Part shown: in pieces, positions 43,132-51,750 of the stretch | How positions within the stretch are numbered: the stretch's first letter is position 1 | Layout of the letters: every line of letters starts with the position of its first letter | Origin: Streptomyces camelliae | GTDB taxonomy: Bacteria; Actinomycetota; Actinomycetes; Streptomycetales; Streptomycetaceae | Reading direction: 5' to 3' | NCBI RefSeq assembly: GCF_027625935.1 | Contig: NZ_CP115300.1 | Coordinates: 434,001-498,000 of the forward strand | DNA: 64,000 bases | Made by a program: the position numbers and the translations under genes | Notes under the pieces: model-generated | Databases searched by the model: none | What the model was told of the DNA's origin: nothing | What the model saw: only the letters and a program-made list of their open reading frames with translations

Positions 43132-43755
43132 TCATGGTTCGGCTGTCCGGCCGTCGTGCGCATCGGCTCCGGTCACCCGCCGTACCAGGTCCGCCCAGGT
43201 GCTCCGCAGGCGCGCGGTGGTGACCTGGGAGTCGCCACGCAGGTAGTTCACGGTCTCCAGGTTCACGAAGGCGAGCATGGCGTGGGCAAGCATGTCGTGA
43301 TCACCCTCGACGCCCGCCTCCCGCAGGAGCGCCGAGACGTGGCGGTGAAAGGCCTGGCCGTAGTGCGAGGCATGGCGTCGATCGCAAGGGATCTGGCGTC
43401 CCAGCGCGGGACCCAGGTCGGCGTCGTCGGCGATGCGCTCGATCAGGGCACAGCCGAACGCCGTCAGCCGGTCTCGCGCCGGTGCTCCCGGTCCGAGCGG
43501 AGGAGGACCGAAGGTGTACGCCTCATGGAATTCCGCCTCGACGTCGTCGATCAGTGCCAGCAGCAGTCCGTTGCGGTCGCCGAACCGGCGGAAGAGCGTG
43601 CCCTTGCCGACCCCCGCCTCCTGCGCGACCTCATGCATCGTCACATGCTTGGCGCCCTGGTCGGCCACCAGTCGCGCCGCCGCCTCCAGCAGCCGGGCAC
43701 GGTTGCGGGTGGCATCGACCCGCTCCTGGGTCGGATCATCCGGCATCTGCGTCAC
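43132..43755 (-). CDS. TetR-family regulator
   Basis: A 207-residue repressor. The helix-turn-helix is RLVADQGAKHVTMHEVAQEA and GVGKGTLFRRFGDRNGLLLA. The C-terminal region (GQAFHRHVSALLREAGVEGD, HAMLAFVNLETVNYLRGDSQ) resembles the SCO1712-like or FadR-type TetR proteins of Streptomyces. The GTG at 43755 follows GGAGTGAGCA. A Rieske-type remnant lies immediately upstream on the same strand, so the regulator may have lost its target gene. Convergent with the remnant at 42726. Confidence 0.9.
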   Translation of the reverse strand: MTQMPDDPTQERVDATRNRARLLEAAARLVADQGAKHVTMHEVAQEAGVGKGTLFRRFGDRNGLLLALIDDVEAEFHEAYTFGPPPLGPGAPARDRLTAFGCALIERIADDADLGPALGRQIPCDRRHASHYGQAFHRHVSALLREAGVEGDHDMLAHAMLAFVNLETVNYLRGDSQVTTARLRSTWADLVRRVTGADAHDGRTAEP

Positions 43756-43759
43756 TGCT

Positions 43760-43938
43760 CACTCCGCGGTGCCACGCGTGTGTACCCACGTGCGTCGTCG
43801 ATCCGCACCTGGTGGACGGGAAGGGGACGTGCCGCCGGCGGGTCGAGGGGCGCCCGGTGCGCAGATCGAACCGGGAGCCATGCGGCCGGCACTCATCGCG
43901 TCGAACTCGCAGAGGTAGGTGTAACCGCTGCCGGGCAT
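43760..43938 (-). pseudogene. Rieske-type iron-sulfur protein remnant
   Basis: MPGSGYTYLCEFDAMSAG in one frame is followed, one frame over, by CRPHGSRFDLRTGRPS and VPFPSTRCGSTTHVG. The segment PHGSRFDlrtGrP is the second cluster-binding box of Rieske domains (CpHHGsrFdl). The first box is lost and the Cys/His pattern is degraded, so it cannot bind a cluster. Confidence 0.5.
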
Positions 43939-44341
43939 CGCTCTCCTCGGGGACATCCATGGCAGGAGGGCCGGGCCATCCACCGCACCGGGCACGTCGG
44001 ACAGGCCCGCCCGGCCCGGAGCGTCACGGGTGTGATCGTGGCTGATCGCCAACGCTAGCGGCACAGCCCGGGAACGGGGACCGACCCCAGCCCGAACCGG
44101 ACTCGGCCCATGGACCTAAGCACAGGGTGAGGGCAGGAACGGATGGAGTACACCGAATGCCCCCGTTCGAGATGCCGGGCGACGCCCTTCGCGATGAGTC
44201 CTTCCAGGGTCATGCGCACGACCGTGGTCTTGATGACATGGTCGGGATCGGCGTGCGCAGACCCTCCATCAGGCGTCAAATATGGGGCAACTTCCCCCGT
44301 GAACCAGGGCGTTGGGCGTCAGTCGGCCGGTGTCGTGCTGT
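43939..44341. other. Unassigned stretch with a winged-helix-like trace
   Basis: Minus-strand text DHVIKTTVVRMTLEGLIAKG followed by VARHLERGHSVYSI (about 44135-44240) resembles the end of a small winged-helix domain, but no start or full domain exists. Otherwise nothing recognisable. Confidence 0.3.
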
Positions 44342-45565
44342 TCAGCCGCAGCTGAGCAGTCCCGCGTCGGCCTTCGCGGCGAGGATCCGGTGCACGCTGT
44401 CGGCGACGTCGGCGCGGAACGCGGCGTCCTTCTGCATCCGGGCACTGACCGCCTGTGCCATCGCCGGTACGGTGGACGGTTTCACCGTGAGGATCAGGTT
44501 GCCGCCTGCCGCGAGGAAGTCGACCGCTCGCTGGGCCGGTGTGAAGGACCGTACGGCGACGGCCTGTCCGAGGTCGTCGGAGATGACCACGCCCTTGAAG
44601 CCGAGCTGGGTGCGCAGCAGCGTGCGGATGACCGTCGGCGAGAAGGCCGCCAGGTGGTGTGCGTCGATCTTGGTGTAGGTGGCCAGGGAGACCATCACGA
44701 ACGGCGAACCGGCCTTGATCCCGGACCGGAAGGGCGTCAGGTACGCATCGGACGCGGTCGTCACGGAGTCCACGACGTTCGCGGTGGTGTCGGTGTTGCC
44801 GATCACTCGGCCCAGCCCGGGAAAGTGCTTGAGCGTGGTCTTCACGTGGGCTTGTGCGAACCCCGCGGCGAACGCTTCGCTGTGCACGGCGACGGTGTCG
44901 GGGGTGTGACCGTACTCGCGGTAATGGTGCCCGATGGGACCATTGCGCGTCCCCAGGTCAGCCGGGACCACGTCCGCGACGGGGGCCAGGTTCAGGTCCA
45001 CTCCGGCGGCCTTCAACTGAGCCGCCCAGTCCGCGGCCCGGGCGCGCAGCGTCGACGCCGGCCAGGTGCCCTGGGTCAGCGCGGCTGGTATGGGCGAGAA
45101 ACCGGGGCCGCTCAGCACCTGTACCTGGCCGCCCTCCTGGTCCGTGGCGACCATCAGGCCCACTCGCCGACCGGAGACCGTGTCCGCCTGGCCGCGGAAG
45201 CCGTCGACCAGCTTGCGTGTCGCCTCGGTGCCTGCGCTGCCGCGCCCGGTCAGCATGACGGAGCCCACGTGATTGTCGCGGAGTGTGCGCAGGTCGGTGG
45301 TGCTGGGGCGGGTCGCGGATATCCCGCCCATGAAGAGCTGTCCAGTGCGCTGGGCCTGGGTCATACCGGAGTAGACCCGGTCTGCACAGGTGGGGGCGGA
45401 GGTGGCCGGAACGGGGTCGGCTGCGGCGCGGGCCGGGTGCCCGGTGTGCGCCTGGACGGCCGGTCCACCGCAGCCGACCGCGGCCAGCATCATGGTGACG
45501 AGCGGGACACCGGCACGCAGGGCCGCCGAACGGCCCCTGCCAGGTCGGCGAAGGCGTGCTGTCAT
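44342..45565 (-). CDS. GH3-family (NagZ/LpqI-like) lipoprotein
   Basis: A 407-residue exported protein. The N-terminus is a lipoprotein-type signal (LRAGVPLVTMMLAAVGCGGP) with the probable lipid Cys in AAVGC. The GH3 barrel follows: RTGQLFMGGISATRPSTTDL, VGLMVATDQEGGQVQVLSGP, LAPVADVVPAD, and the nucleophile Asp in GVVISDDLGQAVAV. In NagZ and LpqI the loop after KHFPGHG carries a catalytic Asp-Ser-His; here it reads KHFPGLGRVIGNTDTTANVV, so the His is replaced. It may use another acid/base or be a binding protein. The ATG at 45565 has AGGAG nine bases upstream. Likely role: peptidoglycan amino-sugar metabolism at the cell surface. Confidence 0.85.
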   Translation of the reverse strand: MTARLRRPGRGRSAALRAGVPLVTMMLAAVGCGGPAVQAHTGHPARAAADPVPATSAPTCADRVYSGMTQAQRTGQLFMGGISATRPSTTDLRTLRDNHVGSVMLTGRGSAGTEATRKLVDGFRGQADTVSGRRVGLMVATDQEGGQVQVLSGPGFSPIPAALTQGTWPASTLRARAADWAAQLKAAGVDLNLAPVADVVPADLGTRNGPIGHHYREYGHTPDTVAVHSEAFAAGFAQAHVKTTLKHFPGLGRVIGNTDTTANVVDSVTTASDAYLTPFRSGIKAGSPFVMVSLATYTKIDAHHLAAFSPTVIRTLLRTQLGFKGVVISDDLGQAVAVRSFTPAQRAVDFLAAGGNLILTVKPSTVPAMAQAVSARMQKDAAFRADVADSVHRILAAKADAGLLSCG

Positions 45566-45870
45566 GGATGGCGCTCCTGTCTCGCGGGATGGGACGGGCG
45601 GCGCGATCAACCGGCCACGGATAGGGCCACCACGGGGCGGGCCGGTCCGCTGCGCCCTACACGCTACGCCGCACAGCCCGACTACGCGCGCCGTGCGAAG
45701 GCGCGCCGAAGCGGCAAGGACGGACTCCCCCATCGAGAATGTGCCCGCCCCACGGGGTCGCGGACACGCCGCCGCACGTGCCCGACGGCACAAGGGCTCG
45801 GTCAAGTACGCCGCGCTGATGTCCGGCCACTGCGTCGTCGACGAAGTAAGACCCCATGCGGTAGCGATCA

Positions 45871-45935
45871 CGAACGGGGCCGGTACGACGATGGGGCGCC
45901 CGGACCGGTCGGTACGGCTCGGGGCGCCCCGTTCG
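45871..45935 (-). terminator. Extended inverted repeat after the third kinase gene
   Basis: CGAACGGGGC (45871-45880) pairs with GCCCCGTTCG (45926-45935), and an inner GGGGCGCCC (45893-45901) pairs with GGGCGCCCC (45922-45930). The two stems overlap and may be alternatives. The repeat begins 9 nt after the kinase stop and lies 300 bp before the GH3 gene, so it probably ends the kinase transcript. Confidence 0.6.
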
Positions 45936-45943
45936 GGTGGGTG

Positions 45944-47728
45944 CTAGCGCTTCTGCCAGAGGGTGAGCTTGGTGGCGTAGTCCGGCAGCGCGCCGATGCC
46001 CTTGGTGATGCCGGTGACCTTGAGCATGGCCAGGTTGCCGTCGCTGGTCTCGGTGCACAGGACGGTGCCGACCGGGATGGTCGTGCGCAGGTCCTTCGCC
46101 TCGATCTCGGTGGGCAGGACGTCGCCCTGGGCACCTTCGAGACACTGGTCGGGGGTGGTTCCGGCACTCCTGCCCCAGGCGGTCTTGAAACGCCAGCGCC
46201 CGCCCGACACATCGACGAGTTCGATCTCGTTCCCCGATGTGATCTCTTCCTCGCCGTGCACCTTCGGGATGTCCAGATCGGCGTCGACGACGGCGACCTC
46301 CCCAGGGGAGCGCAGGGCGAAGGGCCGGTCGGTGAACAGGGCGGTGTACCCGGAGTCCGTGGTGTCGGTTGACGTGGGGCTGGGCGCGGTCGACGAGTGG
46401 GCGGGCTGCACCGTGTGCTTGTCGTCGCCCGCCGTGTCGTGCGTGCCGCCCGAGCGGGTCAGCGTCCATGTCGTCCCGGCCGCGAGGACAACGGCGACGG
46501 CAGCGCCGGCAACCACGAGCGCGGTGGGCGTACGGCGCCCCGGAGCCGGGGGTCGCGGCGTGTACGCCGGCGGGGGTGGGGCTACGGTCGACGCGCCGGC
46601 GAAGGTGGGCCCGTGCGGTGGGGGCGGCCCGGCGGCCGAGGCGGCCCCCGGGTCCGTGCCGACCGGGCCGGGGTCTTGGGTGCCGGTGCCGGCCGGGCCG
46701 GCGTTGTGCGCACCCGCAGTATCAGCCGACGAAAAGCTTGCCGGACCAGGGCCCTGCGCACTCTGCCCCTGCGCGTCACGGTCGACGACGGTCGGCTCCG
46801 GGGGCAGGGAGAGGACAGCCTGCTCGCGGGCGACGAGGTCCGCGGCGAGTGGGTCGGGCAGCCAGCCGGTGAAGTCGTTCAGACGGCGGCCTGCGGCCTG
46901 TTCGCAGAGCGCGGCCAGTTCCTCGGTGCCGATGCGCTGGTCCGGGTCGGCGGCCAGGCAGCGTTCGAGGAGCGGGCGGAGCAGGTCGTCGTAGCCGTCC
47001 AGGCGGGGCGGATGCATGGCGGTGTTGGCGATCTGCGCGGCGAGAGTGAGGGCGCCGCCTTCGCCGTAGGGGTGGCGGCCGGTCGCAGCGACGGCGGCGA
47101 TCAGGCCGAGCGAGAACACGTCCGTAGCCGGCCCGACTGGCTCGCCGAGGGCGTGCTCCGGAGACATGAACTGCGGGGTACCGATGACACCGCCGGATAT
47201 CGTGAGTTGGGTGGCGTCGGCTGCGCGGGCGATGCCGAAGTCGATGACGTACGGCCCCTGGGAGCTCAGCAGGATGTTGCTGGGCTTGAGGTCCCGGTGC
47301 ACGATGCCGGCCGAATGGATCGCGGTCAGCGCCCTCGCGGCGCAGCCGATGAGCTGAAGGACAGCGGGCTGCGGCAGCGGGCCGTGTGCCGCGATAGCCT
47401 CGTGAAGGGGCCGTCCGGGGATGAACACCGATGCCAGCCAGGGCCGTTCACCGCTGATGTCGTGGTCGATCACCGGGACGACGTGGTAGCCCTGCACCCG
47501 GCGGGCGGCCTTGACTTCCCGCTCGAAGCGGCGCCGGAAGCCGGGGTCGCTGCCGTATTCGCGCCGGATCACCTTCAGCGCGACGGGCTGTCCGCCACGG
47601 GTGCGGGAGAGATAGACGGTGCCCATCCCGCCCTCGCCGATGCGCGCCAGCAGCCGGTATCCCGCGATCTCCCGGGGGTCTTCAGCCCCCAGCCGTTCCC
47701 CTGCCGCGTCCGCCGCCATGCCGATCAT
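45944..47728 (-). CDS. Ser/Thr protein kinase with Pro-rich linker, one TM helix and extracellular domain
   Basis: A 594-residue PknB-like kinase. Catalytic domain 24-280: P-loop RIGEGGMGTVYLSR, Lys52 in PVALKVIRREYG, catalytic loop GIVHRDLKPSNILL with Asp146, DFG at VIDFGIARAA with Asp163, and TPQFMSPEHALGEP. A Pro/Gly/Ala-rich linker (about 320-405) and one helix (TALVVAGAAVAVVLAAGTTW) follow. The extracellular region has two Cys (TTPDQCLEGAQGD, GTVLCTETSDG) and no PASTA repeats. The ATG at 47728 has GGAACTGGGGG upstream; a second ATG lies three codons on. The gene ends in a strong inverted repeat; a GH3 lipoprotein gene follows on the same strand, possibly functionally linked through the envelope. 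Confidence 0.9.
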   Translation of the reverse strand: MIGMAADAAGERLGAEDPREIAGYRLLARIGEGGMGTVYLSRTRGGQPVALKVIRREYGSDPGFRRRFEREVKAARRVQGYHVVPVIDHDISGERPWLASVFIPGRPLHEAIAAHGPLPQPAVLQLIGCAARALTAIHSAGIVHRDLKPSNILLSSQGPYVIDFGIARAADATQLTISGGVIGTPQFMSPEHALGEPVGPATDVFSLGLIAAVAATGRHPYGEGGALTLAAQIANTAMHPPRLDGYDDLLRPLLERCLAADPDQRIGTEELAALCEQAAGRRLNDFTGWLPDPLAADLVAREQAVLSLPPEPTVVDRDAQGQSAQGPGPASFSSADTAGAHNAGPAGTGTQDPGPVGTDPGAASAAGPPPPHGPTFAGASTVAPPPPAYTPRPPAPGRRTPTALVVAGAAVAVVLAAGTTWTLTRSGGTHDTAGDDKHTVQPAHSSTAPSPTSTDTTDSGYTALFTDRPFALRSPGEVAVVDADLDIPKVHGEEEITSGNEIELVDVSGGRWRFKTAWGRSAGTTPDQCLEGAQGDVLPTEIEAKDLRTTIPVGTVLCTETSDGNLAMLKVTGITKGIGALPDYATKLTLWQKR

Positions 47729-48097
47729 GCCCCCAGTTCCTTGATCGTTCGTGTGCGGAGATCGTAGCCGAGGCCCACCCGGCACCATCCGCGTTACGAC
47801 GCGCCAGAACAACTACGCGGCAGCGACCAGTCCACACACCCGAACTGAACAGCGACATACACGTCGTCCATGAACTGCGCCTGCGGCCCGCGCAGCGCAG
47901 ACGTGTCGGCCATCTCGTCCCGAACTGTCCTGCACAAGGCGGAAGGACAAGCGCGTCGACGAGCAGACCCGTGAGTGGAGGCGCACGTGTGGGCCGACGC
48001 TATCCGCCTCAACCTCCGCATGGAGGACGCCAAAGCCTGCATCCTGGTCCTCGCCGGGGTCCGCGTCGACCGCTTCAACGAAACGAGGGAATGCCGC
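47729..48097. other. Divergent control region, unassigned
   Basis: It lies between the start of the third kinase (minus) and the P-loop kinase (plus), so it should contain both promoters. A plus frame from about 47975 (EAHVWADAIRLNLRMEDAKA and CILVLAGVRVDRFNETRECR) is protein-like and in frame with the P-loop kinase. It could be a real N-terminal extension from the GTG at 47975 or a gene remnant. Confidence 0.35.
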
Positions 48098-48688
48098 GTG
48101 AGCCGACGAACGCCCACCGAGGCACCATGGATGGTTCTGATCGGCCCGGCCGGCACCGGAAAAACCACTCTCGGCCGGGAGATCGCGGCGAGGACGCAAA
48201 GACCGTTCATCGATCTGGACGCCCTTGCGGACGAGTACTACGCGCAGGTGGGATGGAGCATCGCCAGACTCCGCGAGCGCATCGCCGCCGTCGGGCGTCT
48301 CGCGGCCGAAGCCGAGTGGGAACCAGCCCGAGCACACGCCGTGGCATGTGCCGTCGCCGACCACCGCGAAGCCATCATCGCCCTGGGCGCGGGCCATACC
48401 AGCTACACCGGCCACCAGCAGCTGGCCACGGTCCGCACGGCACTGAGTTGCTGCCCAGACGTCATCCGGCTCCTGCCCTCCCCCGACCGTGGGACCTCAC
48501 TCAGCGTCCTACGGCGACGCTGCATGGCGAGCAAAGGCCGATCCTGGATCATCGACGGACATGACTTCCTCGCCCACTGGCTCGACGACAACGGCACCCG
48601 ACTCGTCGCGACACGGACGGTCTACACCCTGGACGAGACCCCCGCCCAGACCGCAGCAAGGTTGCTTCGAGGCTATGGGAGACGATGA
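48098..48688 (+). CDS. Small P-loop kinase, shikimate-kinase-like
   Basis: A 196-residue nucleotide-binding protein. The Walker A motif is WMVLIGPAGTGKTTLGREIA, followed by RPFIDLDALADEYYAQVGWS as in shikimate kinases (iDlDxxieexxG). The rest (ALGAGHTSYTGHQQLATVRT, CPDVIRLLPSPDRGTSLSVL, WLDDNGTRLVATRTVYTLDE) fits the SK/gluconate-kinase-like fold with a DP-loop. The substrate is unknown; it is too divergent to call AroK. The GTG at 48098 follows GAGGGA eight bases upstream; a longer frame from 47975 is possible. Its 3' end overlaps the convergent phosphatase gene by 16 bases. Confidence 0.78.
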   Translation: MSRRTPTEAPWMVLIGPAGTGKTTLGREIAARTQRPFIDLDALADEYYAQVGWSIARLRERIAAVGRLAAEAEWEPARAHAVACAVADHREAIIALGAGHTSYTGHQQLATVRTALSCCPDVIRLLPSPDRGTSLSVLRRRCMASKGRSWIIDGHDFLAHWLDDNGTRLVATRTVYTLDETPAQTAARLLRGYGRR

Positions 48689-49899
48689 CGGCTCAACCGG
48701 TGCTGCGGGCGCCATTCGAAGAGCAGGATGGTCACATCGTCCCGCAGTTGGTTGCGCTGGTAATCCAGGATGGCGTGGATGAGCAGCCGCAGCACCTCGG
48801 CAGGGCGCTGGCCGGCGGCGTTGGAGCGGATGATGAAGTCGGTGAACCGGTCGAGGCCGAACTCCGCACCGTCCGCGTCGCGAGCCTCCACGACACCGTC
48901 GGTGTAGAGCAGGACGCAGTCACCCGGTGCCAGCGTCGCCTCGTGGACCTGCCGGGGCGCCGGGGCGAGTGGGCCGGCCAGGCCGATCGGCGGCTGCGGG
49001 GGACTGTCCAGTGCCCCGGCAAGCACTCGCTCGCCCCGGATCAGCAGCGGCGGGGGGTGACCGCAATTGACCCAGCGGAGGATCCCGGTCTCGGCATCGA
49101 GCCGGCACAGCACGCCGGTACAGAAGTGGTCGGGCAGCCACTGGGCGAGCGCCTGGTCGACGGCGCCGACGACATCGGCCAGGCCGCCACCGCCGCGGCG
49201 GGCGTTCCGTGCCGCCGCCATGGCGACCGACGTGCTCAGACCAGAGGCCAGATCGTGCCCCATGGAGTCGAGGATCATGGTGTGCAGCACGTTCTTGACC
49301 ACCGAGTGGTCGAACGCGTCGCCGGCGATGTCGTACGCCGGTTCCAGGACCGCGGTCGAGACGCACCTTTTGCTGCTGATGGTGTGGGGTGGCAGAAAAG
49401 CCCGCAGCATCTCGGCGGGCAACCCCATGGTCACGGTACGGGTGCGGGCGGCGAGCCAATCACTGTAGGCGCGCTTGGAGGTGATCAGCATGGCGAACAG
49501 ATGGCCCAGCATCCGGCCACGACGCATCCGTACCTCGTCGAGCGAGGCGGCCCGCACGGCCAGCACGCCCAGCCGCTCCGCACCGTCGATCAGAGGTATC
49601 CAGACGGTCACGCCGTCGTCGGCGTCGACGACCCGCGGGGAGACGGTGCGGTACGCCCAGCCTGCCGACGAGTGGTCCACCTGCAGCGGCTGCAAGGCCT
49701 CGTCCAGCGGGATGAGCAGCCTTTGCTGCAGGTCGACGAGGTAGATCAGCGCGGTGTCCAGTCCGAGCACCGAGGCGCACCGGTTCGCCAGGGCGGGCAG
49801 TTCGACTGGGAGGGCCGTCTGCGCCTCGGTGATCAGTTCTTCCAGCCGATGCTCGACTGTGGTGTCGGGACCAGAGGACATGTGCGGTGGGTCCGACAC
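48673..49899 (-). CDS. GAF-SpoIIE (PPM) phosphatase
   Basis: A 408-residue cytosolic phosphatase. An N-terminal GAF-like domain (about 20-160; LPALANRCASVLGLDTALIY, DGVTVWIPLIDGAERLGVLA) is followed by a SpoIIE/PPM domain: EPAYDIAGDAFDHSVVKNVL and TMILDSMGHDLASGLSTSVA give the metal Asp residues, and FCTGVLCRLDAETGILRWVN, CGHPPPLLI, VLLYTDGVVEARDAD and LRDDVTILLFEW are also family signatures. There is no ATPase domain, so it should dephosphorylate a partner (anti-sigma antagonist) encoded elsewhere. The GTG at 49899 follows GGAAGGGG; an ATG at 49881 is an alternative. A decayed DUF1963 gene lies upstream. Confidence 0.88.
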   Translation of the reverse strand: MSDPPHMSSGPDTTVEHRLEELITEAQTALPVELPALANRCASVLGLDTALIYLVDLQQRLLIPLDEALQPLQVDHSSAGWAYRTVSPRVVDADDGVTVWIPLIDGAERLGVLAVRAASLDEVRMRRGRMLGHLFAMLITSKRAYSDWLAARTRTVTMGLPAEMLRAFLPPHTISSKRCVSTAVLEPAYDIAGDAFDHSVVKNVLHTMILDSMGHDLASGLSTSVAMAAARNARRGGGGLADVVGAVDQALAQWLPDHFCTGVLCRLDAETGILRWVNCGHPPPLLIRGERVLAGALDSPPQPPIGLAGPLAPAPRQVHEATLAPGDCVLLYTDGVVEARDADGAEFGLDRFTDFIIRSNAAGQRPAEVLRLLIHAILDYQRNQLRDDVTILLFEWRPQHRLSRHRLP

Positions 49900-50029
49900 A
49901 GGTATCACCCCTTCCGGGCCCAGTCTCACACCGCGCCCGTCCTGTCTCACCTCAGGCACAACCAGCTGGTCCGGACGGCCGGCCGCCGGGACATCGCGGT
50001 CCGCCCAGGCATCGAGGCCGGCACGCTCC

Positions 50030-50717
50030 TGGGCGAGCAAGCGCCCAGGTCGGCCCACGTTCCCGCGCTTCGGCGGGCCCGCCTTGCTCGAACCAGGCAC
50101 CGCCTGGCCCGAAATCGACGGCGTCCCGCTGTCCCCGCACGCCGTCCTCGACACCGACGCCCTCGCCCCCGGGCTCGCGGCCGAGCTTCCGACGCGGCCG
50201 GGCCTGCTCAACTTCTTCCACCTGGTTCCGGACGTGCCGTACGAGCGGTACCGCCTGCTGGACTTGTCCGGGCCCGAGGCGTGCCGCGTGATTCCCGCGG
50301 CCGCCACCCGGGCAGTCAAGAGAGCCGCCCCCGAACCGGCGCGGAGCTATCCGGTACGGCCGCTGCGCGCGACCGAGGTGACCATGCTTCCGGACTGCTG
50401 GGACATCGAGGACGCCGACGTCGACTTCGACCCGGACGAGACTGGGGTGCGGCATCGCTCATCCTCACCGCGATGGGCGACATCGACGGGAACACCGCCG
50501 TCCGGCATCGCGCCTTCGGCCGGCCCGACACCTCTTACGGGTCGGGTGACCCGTCGCGATTCCGACGGCCCCGCCGTCCACCTGCTCCAGCTCGCGCAGG
50601 ACGCGGAGCTGGGATGGGGACGGGGCGATGCCGGAACCCTGTATTTCTCGGATCCCGGTGAAGGCCTTCACGGCCGGCCACTTCAGCAAGGCGGAGGCGA
50701 ACGGGCACTGTTGCTGA
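50030..50717 (+). pseudogene. DUF1963 (YwqG-like) gene with multiple frameshifts
   Basis: Alternating frames give RFGGPALLEPGTAWPEIDGV, AVLDTDALAPGLAAELPTRP and GLLNFFHLVPDVPYERYRLL; then ILTAMGDIDGNTAVRHRAFG; then AVHLLQLAQDAELGWGRGDA and GTLYF; then AFTAGHFSKAEANGHCC and TGA (50715-50717). These are successive parts of DUF1963 proteins, whose function is unknown. At least four indels are needed, and the N-terminus is missing. It is clearly a pseudogene. Confidence 0.6.
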
Positions 50718-50738
50718 CGCCGAAGGCCCCTCGGCGCC

Positions 50739-51614
50739 TCAGCTGATACCGGTTCCCGTGCCGCTGACACGGATGCGCGAGTCACCCGTGCGCAGTGTCA
50801 CCGTGAGTTCGCCAGGACGGCCGAGGTCCTCGCCCTGATGCAGGGTGAGGACGGCGTCCTCGGGAACCAGGCGGAGTTCACGGGCATACGCGCCGAACGC
50901 GGCGGCCGCGGCACCGGTTGCGGGGTCCTCGACGACGCCGCCGACAGGGAAGGGGTCACGGACATGGAAGACGGTGGCCGACGCACGCCACACCAACTGA
51001 ACCGTGGTCAGATCCAGGCGGTGCATCAGAGCTTCGAGACGCTCGAAGTCGTACGCGAGATCTGCGAGACGTGCGCGTGTCGCGGCTGCCAGAACGAGGT
51101 GGCGGGCGCCTGCGAACGCGATGCGAGGCGGGAAGGCCGGGTCGAGGTCGGTGGCCGGCCAGCCGAGCGCGGCGAGTGCCTCCGCCAGGTCGGCCTGGGC
51201 GATCTCTTCGATGTGCGGCTCGACACTGGTGAGTGTGGCCGTGACGGTTCCGTTCTCCTCGGTCACCTCCACCGGCACGGTGCCGGCGCGTGTGGCGAAC
51301 AGCAGCTCGCCGGGGCCTGTCCGCTCGGCGAGCGCGATGGCGGTGGCAACGGTGGCGTGGCCGCAGAACGGCACCTCGGCCTTGGGGCTGAAGTAACGGA
51401 TGGTGTACGCCCGGCCCTCCTGGCCGCCGAGGCCCTGCGGCGGCGGGGTCAAAAACGCCGACTCCGAGTACCCCAGGTCAGCGGCGATGGCCAGCATGTC
51501 GCTGTCGTCCAGGGCAGTGGCGTCCAGAACCACACCGGCGGGGTTTCCACCATCGGGGCTGTCGGAGAAGGCGGTGTATCGCAGTACCTCGGGCCGCGGC
51601 GCATTTGTCGTCAT
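50739..51614 (-). CDS. PhzF-family isomerase/epimerase
   Basis: A 291-residue protein of the PhzF/diaminopimelate-epimerase fold. N-terminal VLRYTAFSDSPDGGNPAGVV has the GNPAG motif. Catalytic-type Glu51 is in DLGYSESAFLTPP. VPFCGHATVATAIALAE and VVEDPATGAAAAAFGAYARE are the two conserved loops around the active site. Members isomerise or epimerise metabolites; the substrate here is unknown, and there are no phenazine genes. The ATG at 51614 lacks a good ribosome site but matches the family start. It lies 137 bp downstream of the PAS-SpoIIE gene on the same strand. Confidence 0.88.
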   Translation of the reverse strand: MTTNAPRPEVLRYTAFSDSPDGGNPAGVVLDATALDDSDMLAIAADLGYSESAFLTPPPQGLGGQEGRAYTIRYFSPKAEVPFCGHATVATAIALAERTGPGELLFATRAGTVPVEVTEENGTVTATLTSVEPHIEEIAQADLAEALAALGWPATDLDPAFPPRIAFAGARHLVLAAATRARLADLAYDFERLEALMHRLDLTTVQLVWRASATVFHVRDPFPVGGVVEDPATGAAAAAFGAYARELRLVPEDAVLTLHQGEDLGRPGELTVTLRTGDSRIRVSGTGTGIS

Positions 51615-51750
51615 GTTCGCGGCAACACAGAGCTCGCCCGCGGGTATTCCTGAACGCAGGCGGAGGCGGGGCGCGCCCCGGCCTGCGCTGGGTTCGCGGC
51701 CACGCTGACGACGGCCGTGGCAGAGGACTTGGCCGGGACCTGCTGCCTCG

